DNA from: Thermoplasmata archaeon
GTDB taxonomy: Archaea > Thermoplasmatota > Thermoplasmata > Lutacidiplasmatales > UBA184
Length of the DNA: 64,000 bases
Assembly (NCBI GenBank): GCA_022750335.1
Contig: JAKIVX010000001.1
Span: forward strand, 129,350 to 193,349
Direction of reading: 5' to 3'
The notes below the pieces were generated by a model, which had not been told where the DNA came from, searched no databases, and saw only the letters and a program-made list of their open reading frames with translations. Position numbers and translations under genes: made by a program. Below, one piece after another: positions 8,668 through 17,085 of the stretch. Numbering within the stretch: position 1 is the stretch's first letter; every line of letters starts with the position of its first letter.

Positions 8668-11600
8668 ATGTCAGGACCGGGCGGGATCGGGGCCGTCCCG
8701 TCGTCCCGGCTGACTCGAATTCTCCAAGAGAAAGCCGAGGAGCTCAAGCGCAAACGCCAGGCTGGTGAGATCCTCCAAAAGGAGGCCGACGAACGGGTGG
8801 CTCAATTGGAGCGACTCGGGATTGCCCTCCCGGAGGTCCCCGAACGGGCGCGCCATCTACGGGAACTCGTCCGTCGCTCGGACTGGGAAGCCGTCGAGCT
8901 CCAGGCCCGGGCCCTGTTAGACTACCTGGCCAGTCATGTCGCCGACGCGATCGAACAACGCCGCCGAAAAACGGTCGAATCCGTGGAACGGCTGACCGCG
9001 GCCGGTGTCTCCGTCGCGGCGGAGGCCCGCTCCGAGATCGAGGCGCTCGCCCACCCCTCCCCCGACGCTCCCTGGGCCGACACGTTGGGCCGACTGGTCC
9101 GCGTCGAGGAGCAGCTGGCCCGGGCCGGCGTCGAGAACATCTCGGTGGCCCAGAGCCGCGCGAAGGCGTTGGCGGACTGGGCCGGCCTTAGCGGAGACCG
9201 TCTGACCGAGTTCGTCCGAAAGGTCGAGTTGGCGGTGGAGCCCGCAAAGGAGGGTTTGGTCGCGGACGCACTCAATGCCCTCGCCACTCTCGAGCGGGAC
9301 CAGCTCCCCGAGGCCCGGGCGCGCCACGACGTGTCGCGAGCAGCGGCAGAAAGCCGGGTCACCATCGCCAAGGAACTCGGCGCGTCGACCAGCGAGGTCG
9401 AGACGGCCCTCCATGCCGACGTCGGGCTCCTACCCGAGCGGTGGCCGGAGACCGTCGACGCTATCGACCAGGCGGTCGAGCGGCTGGGGGAGGTCCTACG
9501 CGAACGGACGGCCCAAGTTCTCGGGTCCCTCCGCCTGTCGCTCGACTCGCTCCCCGAATACGGCACGGATCCGACCGACGCGCGGGTCGCGGTCGATGCG
9601 GCGATATCCCGTCTCCCGTTCGTCACCGCTGCCGAGATCCCCGCGTTGCTCGCAGAAGCCCGTCGGGCCGCCGAAGAACCGATCGTCGCCGTGGTCGCGG
9701 CGCTGCTCGACGAGGTCCGCCCCCGGATCTCTGAAGCGCGTCGCCTGGGGCGGGACCCGAGTGAGGTCTTCGCCGCGATGAATCGGGCCCGTGAGGCGCT
9801 CCGGCTGAAGATCTACTCCGAGGCCTTGGCGGCGAGTCAGGAGGCCGCCGAACGGGTCACCGCGCTCACCGAAGACCTCGACGCGGCCCGGGACGAGATG
9901 CTCGCGCTCGAGGGGATGGTGGAGCGGTTCCACAAATCCGGATTCACCCCCGAAGGACTCGAGTCGGCGCTCAGCCGAGCGCGCGGACATCTCGAACGGT
10001 CCGAGGTTGAGCCGGCCCGGACGCTCCTCAAAGAGACCGTCGTACAGCTCGGACGCGAGGCGCTGAAGATGTTCCTCGACCGGTGGACCGCCCTTGACCG
10101 GATCCGCGAGTATGCCCGGGAGCACGGTTTCCTGACCACCGATGCGGGCACCACCTTGGACGAAGTCCGTGGCCTCTTGGACCAGGGCGATCTGGGAGGC
10201 GGTGCCGAACTGCTGGGCCGAGCCGAAGTGGAACTGCGCAACGCGGCCGCCCCCTACATCGAGCGACGCGTGCAGGAGATGGAGCAGGGGTTCATCGACA
10301 TTCCCGACGACGCGCTTACCGCCCCGGTCCGCCGCCTCCTGGCCGACGCCGACGTGACCCTGCGGGTCAAAGGAGACCTGATCGGCGCGATCGAAAGCCT
10401 GCGCAAGGCCGAACGGGATTTCGCCTCCGTCTTCGCCGTCCATGCGAGCGCCCTCGTGGACCTCCTCGAGGAGGAGCGCCGCGTACTGGAGTCGATGGGG
10501 GGCGCGGGCGACGAGATCCAGCGCCAGATCGACGAGGTCCAACAGATCTTCAACATGGGAGATTTCGTCAAGGCCTCCCGCGCATCGCAGGAGATCCGCA
10601 CGCGGGCCCAGCAGCAGCAACTCCTCCGCGGCGAGGAAGCGATCTCCCATGCCAAGCTCGCCCTGGTCGAGCTCGAGACGCTCGGCCTCGACCTCGGGAA
10701 GTTCCGTTCCGACCTCGAAGAGGCCCAATCCGCGGCCCGGGCGGGCCACTACGCCGAAGCCCACCGATTGTCCCAGACGCTCGAATCGAACTCGATCCGT
10801 ACTCGCACGGAGGCGCAGTCGATCACGGACGACGTCGCCCGTGCCCAGGAGATTCTCGGCGACCTGCGTGAGATCGGCGTCGATCCGGAACCGTTCTACG
10901 AACCGATCCGCGCCGCCCGGCTCTCCGTACAATCCCTCAATTTCGACGCCGCGCGGGCGACGATGCAGATCGTCCAGCAGAAGCTTTCCGAGGCCGCCGC
11001 CCGCGCCGAAACGGACCGATTGTTCGGGGAGATCGAACGGCTCGTCGAGGACGGGCGCCGGCTCTCCGCTCCCATGGACCCCTTCAGCTCACGTTTGCAC
11101 GCGCTCCGGACGGAGCGCGTGACCGCCCCGGCCGAGGCGACGCGCACCGCGACCCGGCTCCTGCATGAGGAGCTCGTGGCCATCCTCATCCCCATCCTCG
11201 AAGAGAATCTCCAGTCCCTCGAACGGGACCTCGACATCGCCCGGGGTGCGGGGGTCGACCTCGACCGCATCGTCGCTCCGTTGGCCGAGGCTCGCCGCCG
11301 GATCGCCCTCCCGGTACCGGTCGGGGCAGCCGCCCTGCTCGACGCGGCTCGGGCCGAGTTCATCGGGACGCGGGGTCTGGTCGAGCATGCCGAGCGCGTG
11401 GCGAAACGGGCGCGCGAGGCGATCGCGGAGGCCGACCTCCTGCACGTGGATATCGGCCATTCGCGGACCGTCATGGAGCAGGTCGAGACGGCTCTCGCGC
11501 GTCGCGAGTACGCCCGAGCGATCGAACTCGGGGGGCCGCTCGAGCGCGAGGTCCTCCAGGCTACGTACCATCACGTGTCGAAGACCCTCGCCGGGTTCCG

Positions 11601-13218
11601 TGCGACAGTCACTCGGCTCCGGAACGAAGGCGGTGACACTACGATGGCGGAGAACCTGCTCCACCAGGCTCGGATGGCCCTCGACGAGAGTCGCCCGGTC
11701 GATGCGGTCCAGCTCGCGTCCCGAAGCGAGGCCGAGCTCGAGCGGGCGGAACTCCAGCGCCGCATCGCCGATGGCTCGATCGAGGCCGCCGAACGGAGCC
11801 TCGCGAAAGCGGCGAAGGACGGTGTGGTCGTCCCGAGCGCGCTCGCCGAGGTCGAAGCCGCCCGCAAGTTCCTCGAAAAACATGCCTATCCCGATGTCCT
11901 CGAACATGCGATCCTCGCCTCCGACATCCTGGTCGCCGGCCGGGAAAGCCACCGACGTGCCAAGGAGGCCTTCAGCGGCGCCGAGTCGCAGGTCCGGGAG
12001 GCCGCCAGTTTCGGCGCCAATGTCCAGGAGGCGGAAGGGCGCCTGGGAGAAGCCCGCCTGATGGTCGAGAAGGGGCAGTATCCCGAGGCGATTCGAGCTT
12101 CCCGGGAGGCCACGGAACTCGGTCGCTGGGCCATCGAACGCCTGTTCGCCGGGCCGATCGGCGAGATGCGGCGCCTCGTCGACGGAGCCCGCAAGGAGGG
12201 TCTGACCGGCGAAGTGGATTCGGTCGAGGCGGTCGTCATGGAGGCCGAAGCTGCCCTGCGAGCGCGCGAGTGGAAGATCGCCCGTGAGGCGATCGCGCGA
12301 GCGGACTCCGCGAGCCGGAAGGTGTTCGAAGCGGTCGTCGAAACTCGCTGGCGCGAGGTGGAATCAGAACTGGCTCGAGGCCCAGCTCCCCCCGAGGCCG
12401 AGGTCGCGCGACGAGCCGACGTGGCCGCAACCTTGGCCGGGCGCCGATCGCGCGGGGAGTTCGGAGACGCTCTCGTCCTGGTGCGCGAGGAACTCGAGGC
12501 GGCGCGGCGGCGGCGTCGCGAGTCGATCGAAGCCGGTCTCCTCCGATTGAAGGAACAGTTGTGGGTCGGAGAACGACTCGGGGTCGACACGACACCGGCC
12601 ATGCAAACCTTCAGCGAGGCTCGCGTCGCCCTCGATGCCGGTCGTCTCAACGAGAGCGAGGCGCTCTCTCACCGGGCCACCGAGGCGCTCGAACACTCGA
12701 TCGTGGAGTTGTTCAACCGTCGGTTCGGCGACCTGCTCACCGAGATCAATTTCGCCTCCGACGGTCTGCGCGTGAGCGTCGGCCCCGTGCGCCGGCGCTA
12801 CGAAGAGATCACCGCCCTGGCGCAGGCCGGACACCACCTCGAAGCGGGTCGGATGCTGCTCGCGGCGGAAGAGGACCTGGCCCTGCGCAAGTCCCTCCAT
12901 CGGGAACTCATGAACTTGCACTACCTCATCGACGCCGCCCTCGGGCGGGCCTCCGAGCGGCGAACCGACACGTCCGAGGCCCGCGCTCTGTTGGCCGAGT
13001 CGGTGCGCCTCCGCGAGACGGATTATCCCGCCGCTCTGGAGAAGGCCCGGGACGCGCTGCGCCGCCTCCAAGGGGAGGTGCCACCCACCGCTCCGTCGCC
13101 TCCCGCCGAGACCCCTCCCCCCCCGGCCGCCGCTCCAGTGTCTGAAGCCCCGTCCACCACCGGAGGAGGTTCGTCGACTCCCTTCTGGCCGTTCCGGCGG
13201 AGCCCGCCGCCGAGCTGA
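8668..13218 (+). CDS. Very large alpha-helical repeat/coiled-coil protein (1,516 aa)
   Basis: The ATG at 8668 is preceded by a G-rich Shine-Dalgarno-like run. The sequence is almost wholly helical and rich in Ala, Glu, Arg and Leu, with heptad-like segments repeated at roughly 40-90 residue intervals, for example YAEAHRLSQTLE, YARAIELGGPLEREV, YPDVLEHAILASDIL, YPEAIRASREATEL, YPAALEKARDALRRL. The recurring (Y)xxAxxxAxxA pattern suggests degenerate TPR/spectrin-like helical hairpins. The tail is Pro-rich and ends FWPFRRSPPPS. There is no signal peptide or membrane helix, so it is probably cytoplasmic. A scaffold or cytoskeletal role is a guess. A TATA-like ATTAATAAG lies near 8582-8590. Confidence 0.8.
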   Translation: MSGPGGIGAVPSSRLTRILQEKAEELKRKRQAGEILQKEADERVAQLERLGIALPEVPERARHLRELVRRSDWEAVELQARALLDYLASHVADAIEQRRRKTVESVERLTAAGVSVAAEARSEIEALAHPSPDAPWADTLGRLVRVEEQLARAGVENISVAQSRAKALADWAGLSGDRLTEFVRKVELAVEPAKEGLVADALNALATLERDQLPEARARHDVSRAAAESRVTIAKELGASTSEVETALHADVGLLPERWPETVDAIDQAVERLGEVLRERTAQVLGSLRLSLDSLPEYGTDPTDARVAVDAAISRLPFVTAAEIPALLAEARRAAEEPIVAVVAALLDEVRPRISEARRLGRDPSEVFAAMNRAREALRLKIYSEALAASQEAAERVTALTEDLDAARDEMLALEGMVERFHKSGFTPEGLESALSRARGHLERSEVEPARTLLKETVVQLGREALKMFLDRWTALDRIREYAREHGFLTTDAGTTLDEVRGLLDQGDLGGGAELLGRAEVELRNAAAPYIERRVQEMEQGFIDIPDDALTAPVRRLLADADVTLRVKGDLIGAIESLRKAERDFASVFAVHASALVDLLEEERRVLESMGGAGDEIQRQIDEVQQIFNMGDFVKASRASQEIRTRAQQQQLLRGEEAISHAKLALVELETLGLDLGKFRSDLEEAQSAARAGHYAEAHRLSQTLESNSIRTRTEAQSITDDVARAQEILGDLREIGVDPEPFYEPIRAARLSVQSLNFDAARATMQIVQQKLSEAAARAETDRLFGEIERLVEDGRRLSAPMDPFSSRLHALRTERVTAPAEATRTATRLLHEELVAILIPILEENLQSLERDLDIARGAGVDLDRIVAPLAEARRRIALPVPVGAAALLDAARAEFIGTRGLVEHAERVAKRAREAIAEADLLHVDIGHSRTVMEQVETALARREYARAIELGGPLEREVLQATYHHVSKTLAGFRATVTRLRNEGGDTTMAENLLHQARMALDESRPVDAVQLASRSEAELERAELQRRIADGSIEAAERSLAKAAKDGVVVPSALAEVEAARKFLEKHAYPDVLEHAILASDILVAGRESHRRAKEAFSGAESQVREAASFGANVQEAEGRLGEARLMVEKGQYPEAIRASREATELGRWAIERLFAGPIGEMRRLVDGARKEGLTGEVDSVEAVVMEAEAALRAREWKIAREAIARADSASRKVFEAVVETRWREVESELARGPAPPEAEVARRADVAATLAGRRSRGEFGDALVLVREELEAARRRRRESIEAGLLRLKEQLWVGERLGVDTTPAMQTFSEARVALDAGRLNESEALSHRATEALEHSIVELFNRRFGDLLTEINFASDGLRVSVGPVRRRYEEITALAQAGHHLEAGRMLLAAEEDLALRKSLHRELMNLHYLIDAALGRASERRTDTSEARALLAESVRLRETDYPAALEKARDALRRLQGEVPPTAPSPPAETPPPPAAAPVSEAPSTTGGGSSTPFWPFRRSPPPS

Positions 13219-13225
13219 TCGGCGC

Positions 13226-13681
13226 CTAGGCCGAGGCGAACGAACCGGCCGGAACGCCGGGTCCTAGGCCCGGAAGACCGCGCGGAGGACCGAGCCCCAG
13301 GCGGTCGTATTCGACCGTATGCTTGATGGACCGGCGGCGAAGGAGCTGGGAAACCTGCTCCGTGATCTGGACCACTTCCTGGCATCGAGCGGGTTTGGTG
13401 AAGTAGAACTCAACGCGACGTTCGTCCGCCAGGGGGAAGATCAGGCGTAGGCCAAACGCATCTTGTCGATTGTACCCGGCCGGTTTTCGGTCTCCCTTCA
13501 AGTCGCGCAGGTTCTCATCGAGCAGGACATCGGGAAGGAGGGGATCCGAGTCCTTGACGAACGGCCGATTCATCTCGACGACCCGCCGGTGGATGTCGGG
13601 GTAGACACGAACCAGGTCGATGTACGAGCCCTTCGGTTCGAGCAGGATGTGGCCGCTCCGGGCCTTGACGGGGGGAGTCAC
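13226..13681 (-). CDS. Conserved-looking hypothetical protein (151 aa)
   Basis: The GTG-started ORF is convergent with the coiled-coil gene, leaving 7 bases between stops. Codon use is strongly GC-ending, as in a real gene. The N-terminal half has mixed alpha/beta character with the segment GSYIDLVRVYPDIHRRVVEMNRPF. The middle has AFGLRLIFPLADERRVEFYFTKP and the end is Gly/Pro-rich. No family was recognised and there is no signal peptide or membrane helix. Confidence 0.55.
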   Translation of the reverse strand: MTPPVKARSGHILLEPKGSYIDLVRVYPDIHRRVVEMNRPFVKDSDPLLPDVLLDENLRDLKGDRKPAGYNRQDAFGLRLIFPLADERRVEFYFTKPARCQEVVQITEQVSQLLRRRSIKHTVEYDRLGLGPPRGLPGLGPGVPAGSFASA

Positions 13682-13816
13682 TGACCCAGAAAGAACCGCG
13701 ACCTCTTAGGGACTTCGCCTACCTCTTCCGCGCCGCTGGACTCGATCCCTGCTGGGCTTCTCGAGGCGCGCGGTCCGCGAAAGGCTCAAAGAGGGGGCCC
13801 GATACGGAAGCGGGGC

Positions 13817-13921
13817 GCTCCCGTAGTCTAGTGGTCAAGGATAGAGGCCTCTCGAGCCTTTGACGCGGGTTCAAATCCGGCCGACTCACCGGGTCGACCG
13901 GGGAAACTCCCGCCGGGAGCA
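13817..13921 (+). tRNA. tRNA-Glu(CUC) interrupted by an intron in the T arm
   Basis: The 5' exon (13817-13876) contains the acceptor strand GCTCCCG, a D arm (GTCTAGTGGTCAAGGAT), the anticodon stem GAGGC/GCCTT with loop CTCTCGA (anticodon CTC at 13851-13853) and T-stem/loop GCGGGTTCAAAT. The bases directly after this cannot complete the T stem or acceptor. The missing parts, CCCGC + CGGGAGC + discriminator A, occur intact at 13909-13921. Removing 32 bases yields a normal 73-nt tRNA-Glu without encoded CCA. A tRNA-intron endonuclease gene lies 11 kb away in the same window. Confidence 0.9.
13877..13908 (+). other. Noncanonical 32-nt tRNA intron between T-loop position 60 and T-stem position 61
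   Basis: Both the intron and exon 2 begin with CC, so the boundary can slide by one or two bases. The intron folds on itself: CCGG-C-CGAC pairs with GTCG-A-CCGG around a short loop. By eye I could draw at most three of the four central pairs of a bulge-helix-bulge across the junctions, so the splice motif appears relaxed rather than canonical. Confidence 0.8.
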
Positions 13922-14024
13922 TCCCAAGAATCGAATATGCATTGGTTGCAAAACCCGAATGCACGCGCCTTGCGGTGGATGGCCGGCCCACTCGGATACT
14001 ATTGCTGGCTGTCGGAGAACCCGG

Positions 14025-14564
14025 CTACTCGATCTCCAGTGCGGCTTCGAGTCGGAGGTAGAGCCCGACATCGTCTGTGGCCTCCACGGAAGCTTGGTAC
14101 TCCGCGCCGAGTTGCTTCCGATCCAGCGCATTGACGCGGTCGTTCAGCCACTCGAACTTCTTGAACAGAAGCGGATCGTGCGAATTCTCTCGAAGCTTTC
14201 CGATCCGGTCGACCGGGCGGTGCATCGCGGTGTAGTAGGCCGTAATCCATCCCCCAAATGCTTCCCAGACCATTTCCTCGTCTAGGATCTTTCGCTTCGT
14301 CTGTGCCCCGATCAGTTCGAAGAACGAGAGGACCTCGAGATTGGCGATCTCGCCCAATTGGTTGTCCAGCAACCGCTCGCTCGTCGCGCGACGGACGCGC
14401 CGCATCCGGGGGGAGTCGAACCGTTCGCGCAGCGTGATGACCGCATTGGAGGAATTTAGTAGCCCCGCTTGTCGGGTCTGCCAGTAAAGGAACCCGAGGG
14501 TCCCGATGGCCAAGAGCCAGGTCGCGATGGTGGCCCAGAGCGCCACATCTTCGATGTTCACCAT
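14025..14564 (-). CDS. Membrane-anchored protein resembling DUF4760 (179 aa)
   Basis: An N-terminal helix (VALWATIATWLLAIGTLGFLYW) is followed by a soluble helical domain with an Arg-rich segment (RERFDSPRMRRVRRATSERLL) and WEAFGGWITAYYTAMHRPVDR. This plan, one N-terminal anchor then a helical cytoplasmic domain with the '...FDSPRMRRVR' block, is seen in DUF4760-like proteins of unknown role. A GGAGGGA Shine-Dalgarno lies 5 bases before the ATG. The gene is divergent from the DTD2 gene. Assignment to the family is by pattern memory only. Confidence 0.6.
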   Translation of the reverse strand: MVNIEDVALWATIATWLLAIGTLGFLYWQTRQAGLLNSSNAVITLRERFDSPRMRRVRRATSERLLDNQLGEIANLEVLSFFELIGAQTKRKILDEEMVWEAFGGWITAYYTAMHRPVDRIGKLRENSHDPLLFKKFEWLNDRVNALDRKQLGAEYQASVEATDDVGLYLRLEAALEIE

Positions 14565-14618
14565 GCTGGTCCCTCCGCCAGGTGCTTGGCCGGGCGCCTC
14601 CGAAGCTAGCTCCAGTGG

Positions 14619-14625
14619 ATTAAAA
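14619..14625 (+). promoter_or_regulatory. TATA-like box for leaderless dtdA
   Basis: ATTAAAA is centred 28-29 nt before the ATG at 14651, leaving no room for a 5' UTR, as in many other genes of this window. Confidence 0.6.
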
Positions 14626-14650
14626 GGCCGTAACGGGTGGGCGCCGAAGC

Positions 14651-15523
14651 ATGACGACCGAAGCCCCCGCCCCTTCGGCAGCCTCGTCTCGCTACCTGGT
14701 GGTCGTTTCGGCCGAGGACCCAGTCGCTCAAGGTGTGGCTCGGCACTGGGGTACCCCTCCTTCCACGGGAGATCATGTCGAGGGCGCGGCCCTGCGGGTT
14801 CTGTCTCCCGAGGCTCTCGTGCTCCGTCGGCCCGGATTGCACATCCACGACGAACATCTGGACGACTTACTTCCCCAGTCGATTCGCTCGGCCCGAACTA
14901 CCCTCGTGTTCCCCTCGATCCATCGGAGCGAACAGAATGTCCCGTGTCTCACCGTCCATCCGCTCGGCAACCCAGGCGACTCAGCGGAGGTGGGAGGACG
15001 ACCCGCGGCGCTTGTTCCTGCCGATCCGCCTCGAATGGTGTCCGCCCTACGGGCCTTGGCCGAGCGGGGAGGCCCACTGGGCCTCAAGGCCACGTTCGAG
15101 GCGACGCACCATGGTCCCGAATTGGCGCTGCCGGCGTTCTTTGTCGAGATCGGGTACGGCACCGAACCCGACCCTCCGGAGCCCGGCCTACGGGTCCTCG
15201 CCGAGACGATCCCGCACCTCACTCCGGTCGTGGGGGACCGTGTCGCTCTGGCCGTCGGCGGGGGCCACTACGCCCCGCACTTCACGGACCTCGCCCTCAA
15301 ACGACGGTGGGCGTTCGGCCACATCCTCTCCCGACACGTGCTCGCGACGTTGACCCCCGAGGTGGCCCGCAGCGCACTCGAAAGTTCCGCCGGCGCTGAG
15401 GGGTGGCTCCCCGCCCGGCAAGAAGACGCTGGCCACCCGGCCCTTCGGGGCCTCGGAATAAGGATGCGCGACTCAGACGCGCCGACGCGAAGTTCGGACG
15501 CTACGTCCGCTTCTGGTACATGA
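14651..15523 (+). CDS. dtdA: D-aminoacyl-tRNA deacylase, archaeal DTD2 type
   Basis: The 290-residue protein hydrolyses D-aminoacyl-tRNAs, a proofreading step that keeps D-amino acids out of proteins. The family signatures are clear: FPSIHRSEQNVPCLTVHPLGN near 95-115, FEATHHGPELALPAFFVEIG near 150-170 and AVGGGHYAPHFTDLAL near 195-210, then GHILSRHVL. The His residues of these motifs lie in the metal/tRNA-binding site of the family. Length is normal apart from a short Ser/Thr-rich tail. A TATA-like box 27-29 nt upstream implies leaderless expression. The 3' end overlaps the convergent RHH-like gene by 23 bases. Confidence 0.93.
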   Translation: MTTEAPAPSAASSRYLVVVSAEDPVAQGVARHWGTPPSTGDHVEGAALRVLSPEALVLRRPGLHIHDEHLDDLLPQSIRSARTTLVFPSIHRSEQNVPCLTVHPLGNPGDSAEVGGRPAALVPADPPRMVSALRALAERGGPLGLKATFEATHHGPELALPAFFVEIGYGTEPDPPEPGLRVLAETIPHLTPVVGDRVALAVGGGHYAPHFTDLALKRRWAFGHILSRHVLATLTPEVARSALESSAGAEGWLPARQEDAGHPALRGLGIRMRDSDAPTRSSDATSASGT

Positions 15524-15746
15524 TCGCGCCCGAACGATAGACAGCGCGGCCGAGTCGGACGGGTTGCGTCCCGATGGACCCCGGGCTCCGTTCGGCGATC
15601 ATGAGGCTTTCCACGACTTGGCGGAACAGCGCGCTCTGGTTGATCTCTGGGTGTCGGTCGAGGAATTCGTTCTCTTCCGGGGTGATGGTGATGTTCTTCC
15701 TCTGCATCCCGTGGATCGGAGACTCGGGCTTCCCGCGCGCGGCCAT
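15501..15746 (-). CDS. Small ribbon-helix-helix-like DNA-binding protein
   Basis: The track ORF begins at 15854. The ATG at 15746 lies about 25 nt downstream of a TATA-like box and gives an 81-aa leaderless product; a further ATG at 15707 would give 68 aa. The core KNITITPEENEFLDRHPEINQSALFRQVVESLM has the short beta-strand then two-helix pattern of RHH/CopG-like regulators. The C-terminal 30 residues are basic and lack a known motif. Targets are unknown. Confidence 0.6.
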   Translation of the reverse strand: MAARGKPESPIHGMQRKNITITPEENEFLDRHPEINQSALFRQVVESLMIAERSPGSIGTQPVRLGRAVYRSGAIMYQKRT

Positions 15747-15767
15747 GGAGAACCGACCCCCGGGGGC

Positions 15768-15774
15768 GTATATG
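15768..15774 (-). promoter_or_regulatory. TATA-like box for the RHH-like gene
   Basis: CATATAC on the minus strand is centred 25 nt before the ATG at 15746. Confidence 0.55.
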
Positions 15775-15810
15775 TGTGTATGGGTGCGCGCGCCCGCTCG
15801 GAGGGTGGGA

Positions 15811-17085
15811 CTACGGGAGCCCCCCGAGCGGACCCACGACCACGGACGCGGCACGACGACCGTCGAGGGCCACTTCTGCGGCCTGGCGGACCTCGGCTGG
15901 GCTCAACCCCCGGAGGACCGAGGGCCACGTGACCCAGTAGTCCCCGGGGAGACCGTAGTACGCGACCTCGAGCGCCAGTTCGTGAGCGTCCGAGGTCGAC
16001 TCGAGAGCCAACGCGACCTCTCCGATCCGACTCTCCCGTATGAGGTCGAGTTCGGCTGAGGGGATCGTCTCCCGCGTGATCCGGGCGACCTCTTGGCGCA
16101 GCATCGGAACGACCTTCCGCCAACGGTCGCCGCCCGTCCCGGCCTGCGCCACCCAGTAGCCGCCGAATTTCATCGCTTCCAGGTGGCTGGAGGCGTGGTA
16201 GGCGAGGCCTCCCTTCGACCGCACCCGGGTGAAGAGCCGGCTCAGCAAGGTCGCCCCACCGAGCACTTCGTCGGCGAGGTAGGCCGCCGCGTAGCTCGGG
16301 TCGTCGCGCGCGATCGAGGATCCTCCCAAACGCACCTCGACCTGGCTTCGGCCGGGGAGATCGATCGAGACGTCGCGCGGGGACCCGTGTCGAGGCTTCG
16401 GCACGGAGAGGGGCGGTGGAGCGCGAGCGGGAAGGTCCGAAAATCTCCGACCCACTAATCGTACGACGGAACTCAGGTTCCGGGGGGTAGTGACGACCAA
16501 GATTCCGCCCTCTCCGGTGAAATGCTGCCGGTGGAACTTCGTGAGATCCGAGGGCCGCACCCGGCTCACGGTCTTCCGATCCCCGGCACCGGTCGACCGA
16601 TACGGATGACCGCTAGGGAAGATGGCCCGGTGGAGTTCGCGATCGGCCCGCGCCCCCGGTTGGGAGAGTTCCCGGAGCTGGCGTTCGATCAACTGCCGTC
16701 GGACTCGTTCGAGGTCGGTCGCGTCAAACCGTGGTCGCAGGACGGCGTCGGCTAAGACTCCCATCAACACGTCGGTCGAGTCGACCGGACCCCAGACCGT
16801 GACCTCCGCGGACTCGGGATCGCACTGTGCGTTGAGGGTGCCTCCCGCCCGGTCGAGGTAGCGGGCGAGTTCAATTCGGTCGCGGGAGCCCGCCCCACTC
16901 GGGAGGAGATGGGCGGTCATTCGGGCCGTCCCTTCCGCGCCGGGGCGGTCGTACGCCCAACCCCCCGGCCCGATGTAGGTGGCGGAGAAACTTGCCGCCC
17001 CGGGAGGAGGGGACTGGCGGGCGATTCGGAGTCCGTGAGGCCCGTCCGCATACTCGATGCGGAGCGGGTCGCTCGCACTACTCAT
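15811..17085 (-). CDS. M16 peptidase-like protein, non-catalytic partner
   Basis: Start ATG at 17085 overlaps the stop of the upstream M16 gene (8-base overlap), giving 424 aa. The protein has the two-half M16 fold: GTARMTAHLLPSG at the zinc-motif position, GHPYRSTGAGDRKTVSRV, then the second half with DEVLGGATLLSRLFTRVRSKGGLAYHASSH. That last segment is the conserved 'R-x(2)G-L-x-Y' block of M16 proteins. The HxxEH zinc motif is absent, as in the non-catalytic subunit of bacterial/archaeal M16B pairs. It probably forms a heterodimer with the product of the upstream gene. Confidence 0.87.
   Translation of the reverse strand: MSSASDPLRIEYADGPHGLRIARQSPPPGAASFSATYIGPGGWAYDRPGAEGTARMTAHLLPSGAGSRDRIELARYLDRAGGTLNAQCDPESAEVTVWGPVDSTDVLMGVLADAVLRPRFDATDLERVRRQLIERQLRELSQPGARADRELHRAIFPSGHPYRSTGAGDRKTVSRVRPSDLTKFHRQHFTGEGGILVVTTPRNLSSVVRLVGRRFSDLPARAPPPLSVPKPRHGSPRDVSIDLPGRSQVEVRLGGSSIARDDPSYAAAYLADEVLGGATLLSRLFTRVRSKGGLAYHASSHLEAMKFGGYWVAQAGTGGDRWRKVVPMLRQEVARITRETIPSAELDLIRESRIGEVALALESTSDAHELALEVAYYGLPGDYWVTWPSVLRGLSPAEVRQAAEVALDGRRAASVVVGPLGGLP

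Noticed and set aside
8626-8700. tRNA-like string CACAGCTCAGTGGGC upstream of the coiled-coil gene
   Set aside because: It resembles a D arm, but there is no GGTTCGAATCC-type T arm or matching acceptor downstream.
9496-10932. 478-residue minus-strand ORF inside the coiled-coil gene
   Set aside because: It is an antisense shadow with low-complexity composition. The plus-strand gene has coherent helical repeats and a start with upstream signals.
13817-13890. tRNA-Glu ending normally near 13890
   Set aside because: The sequence CGGCCGACTCACC cannot pair with the T stem or the GCTCCCG acceptor; only the displaced 3' part at 13909-13921 does.
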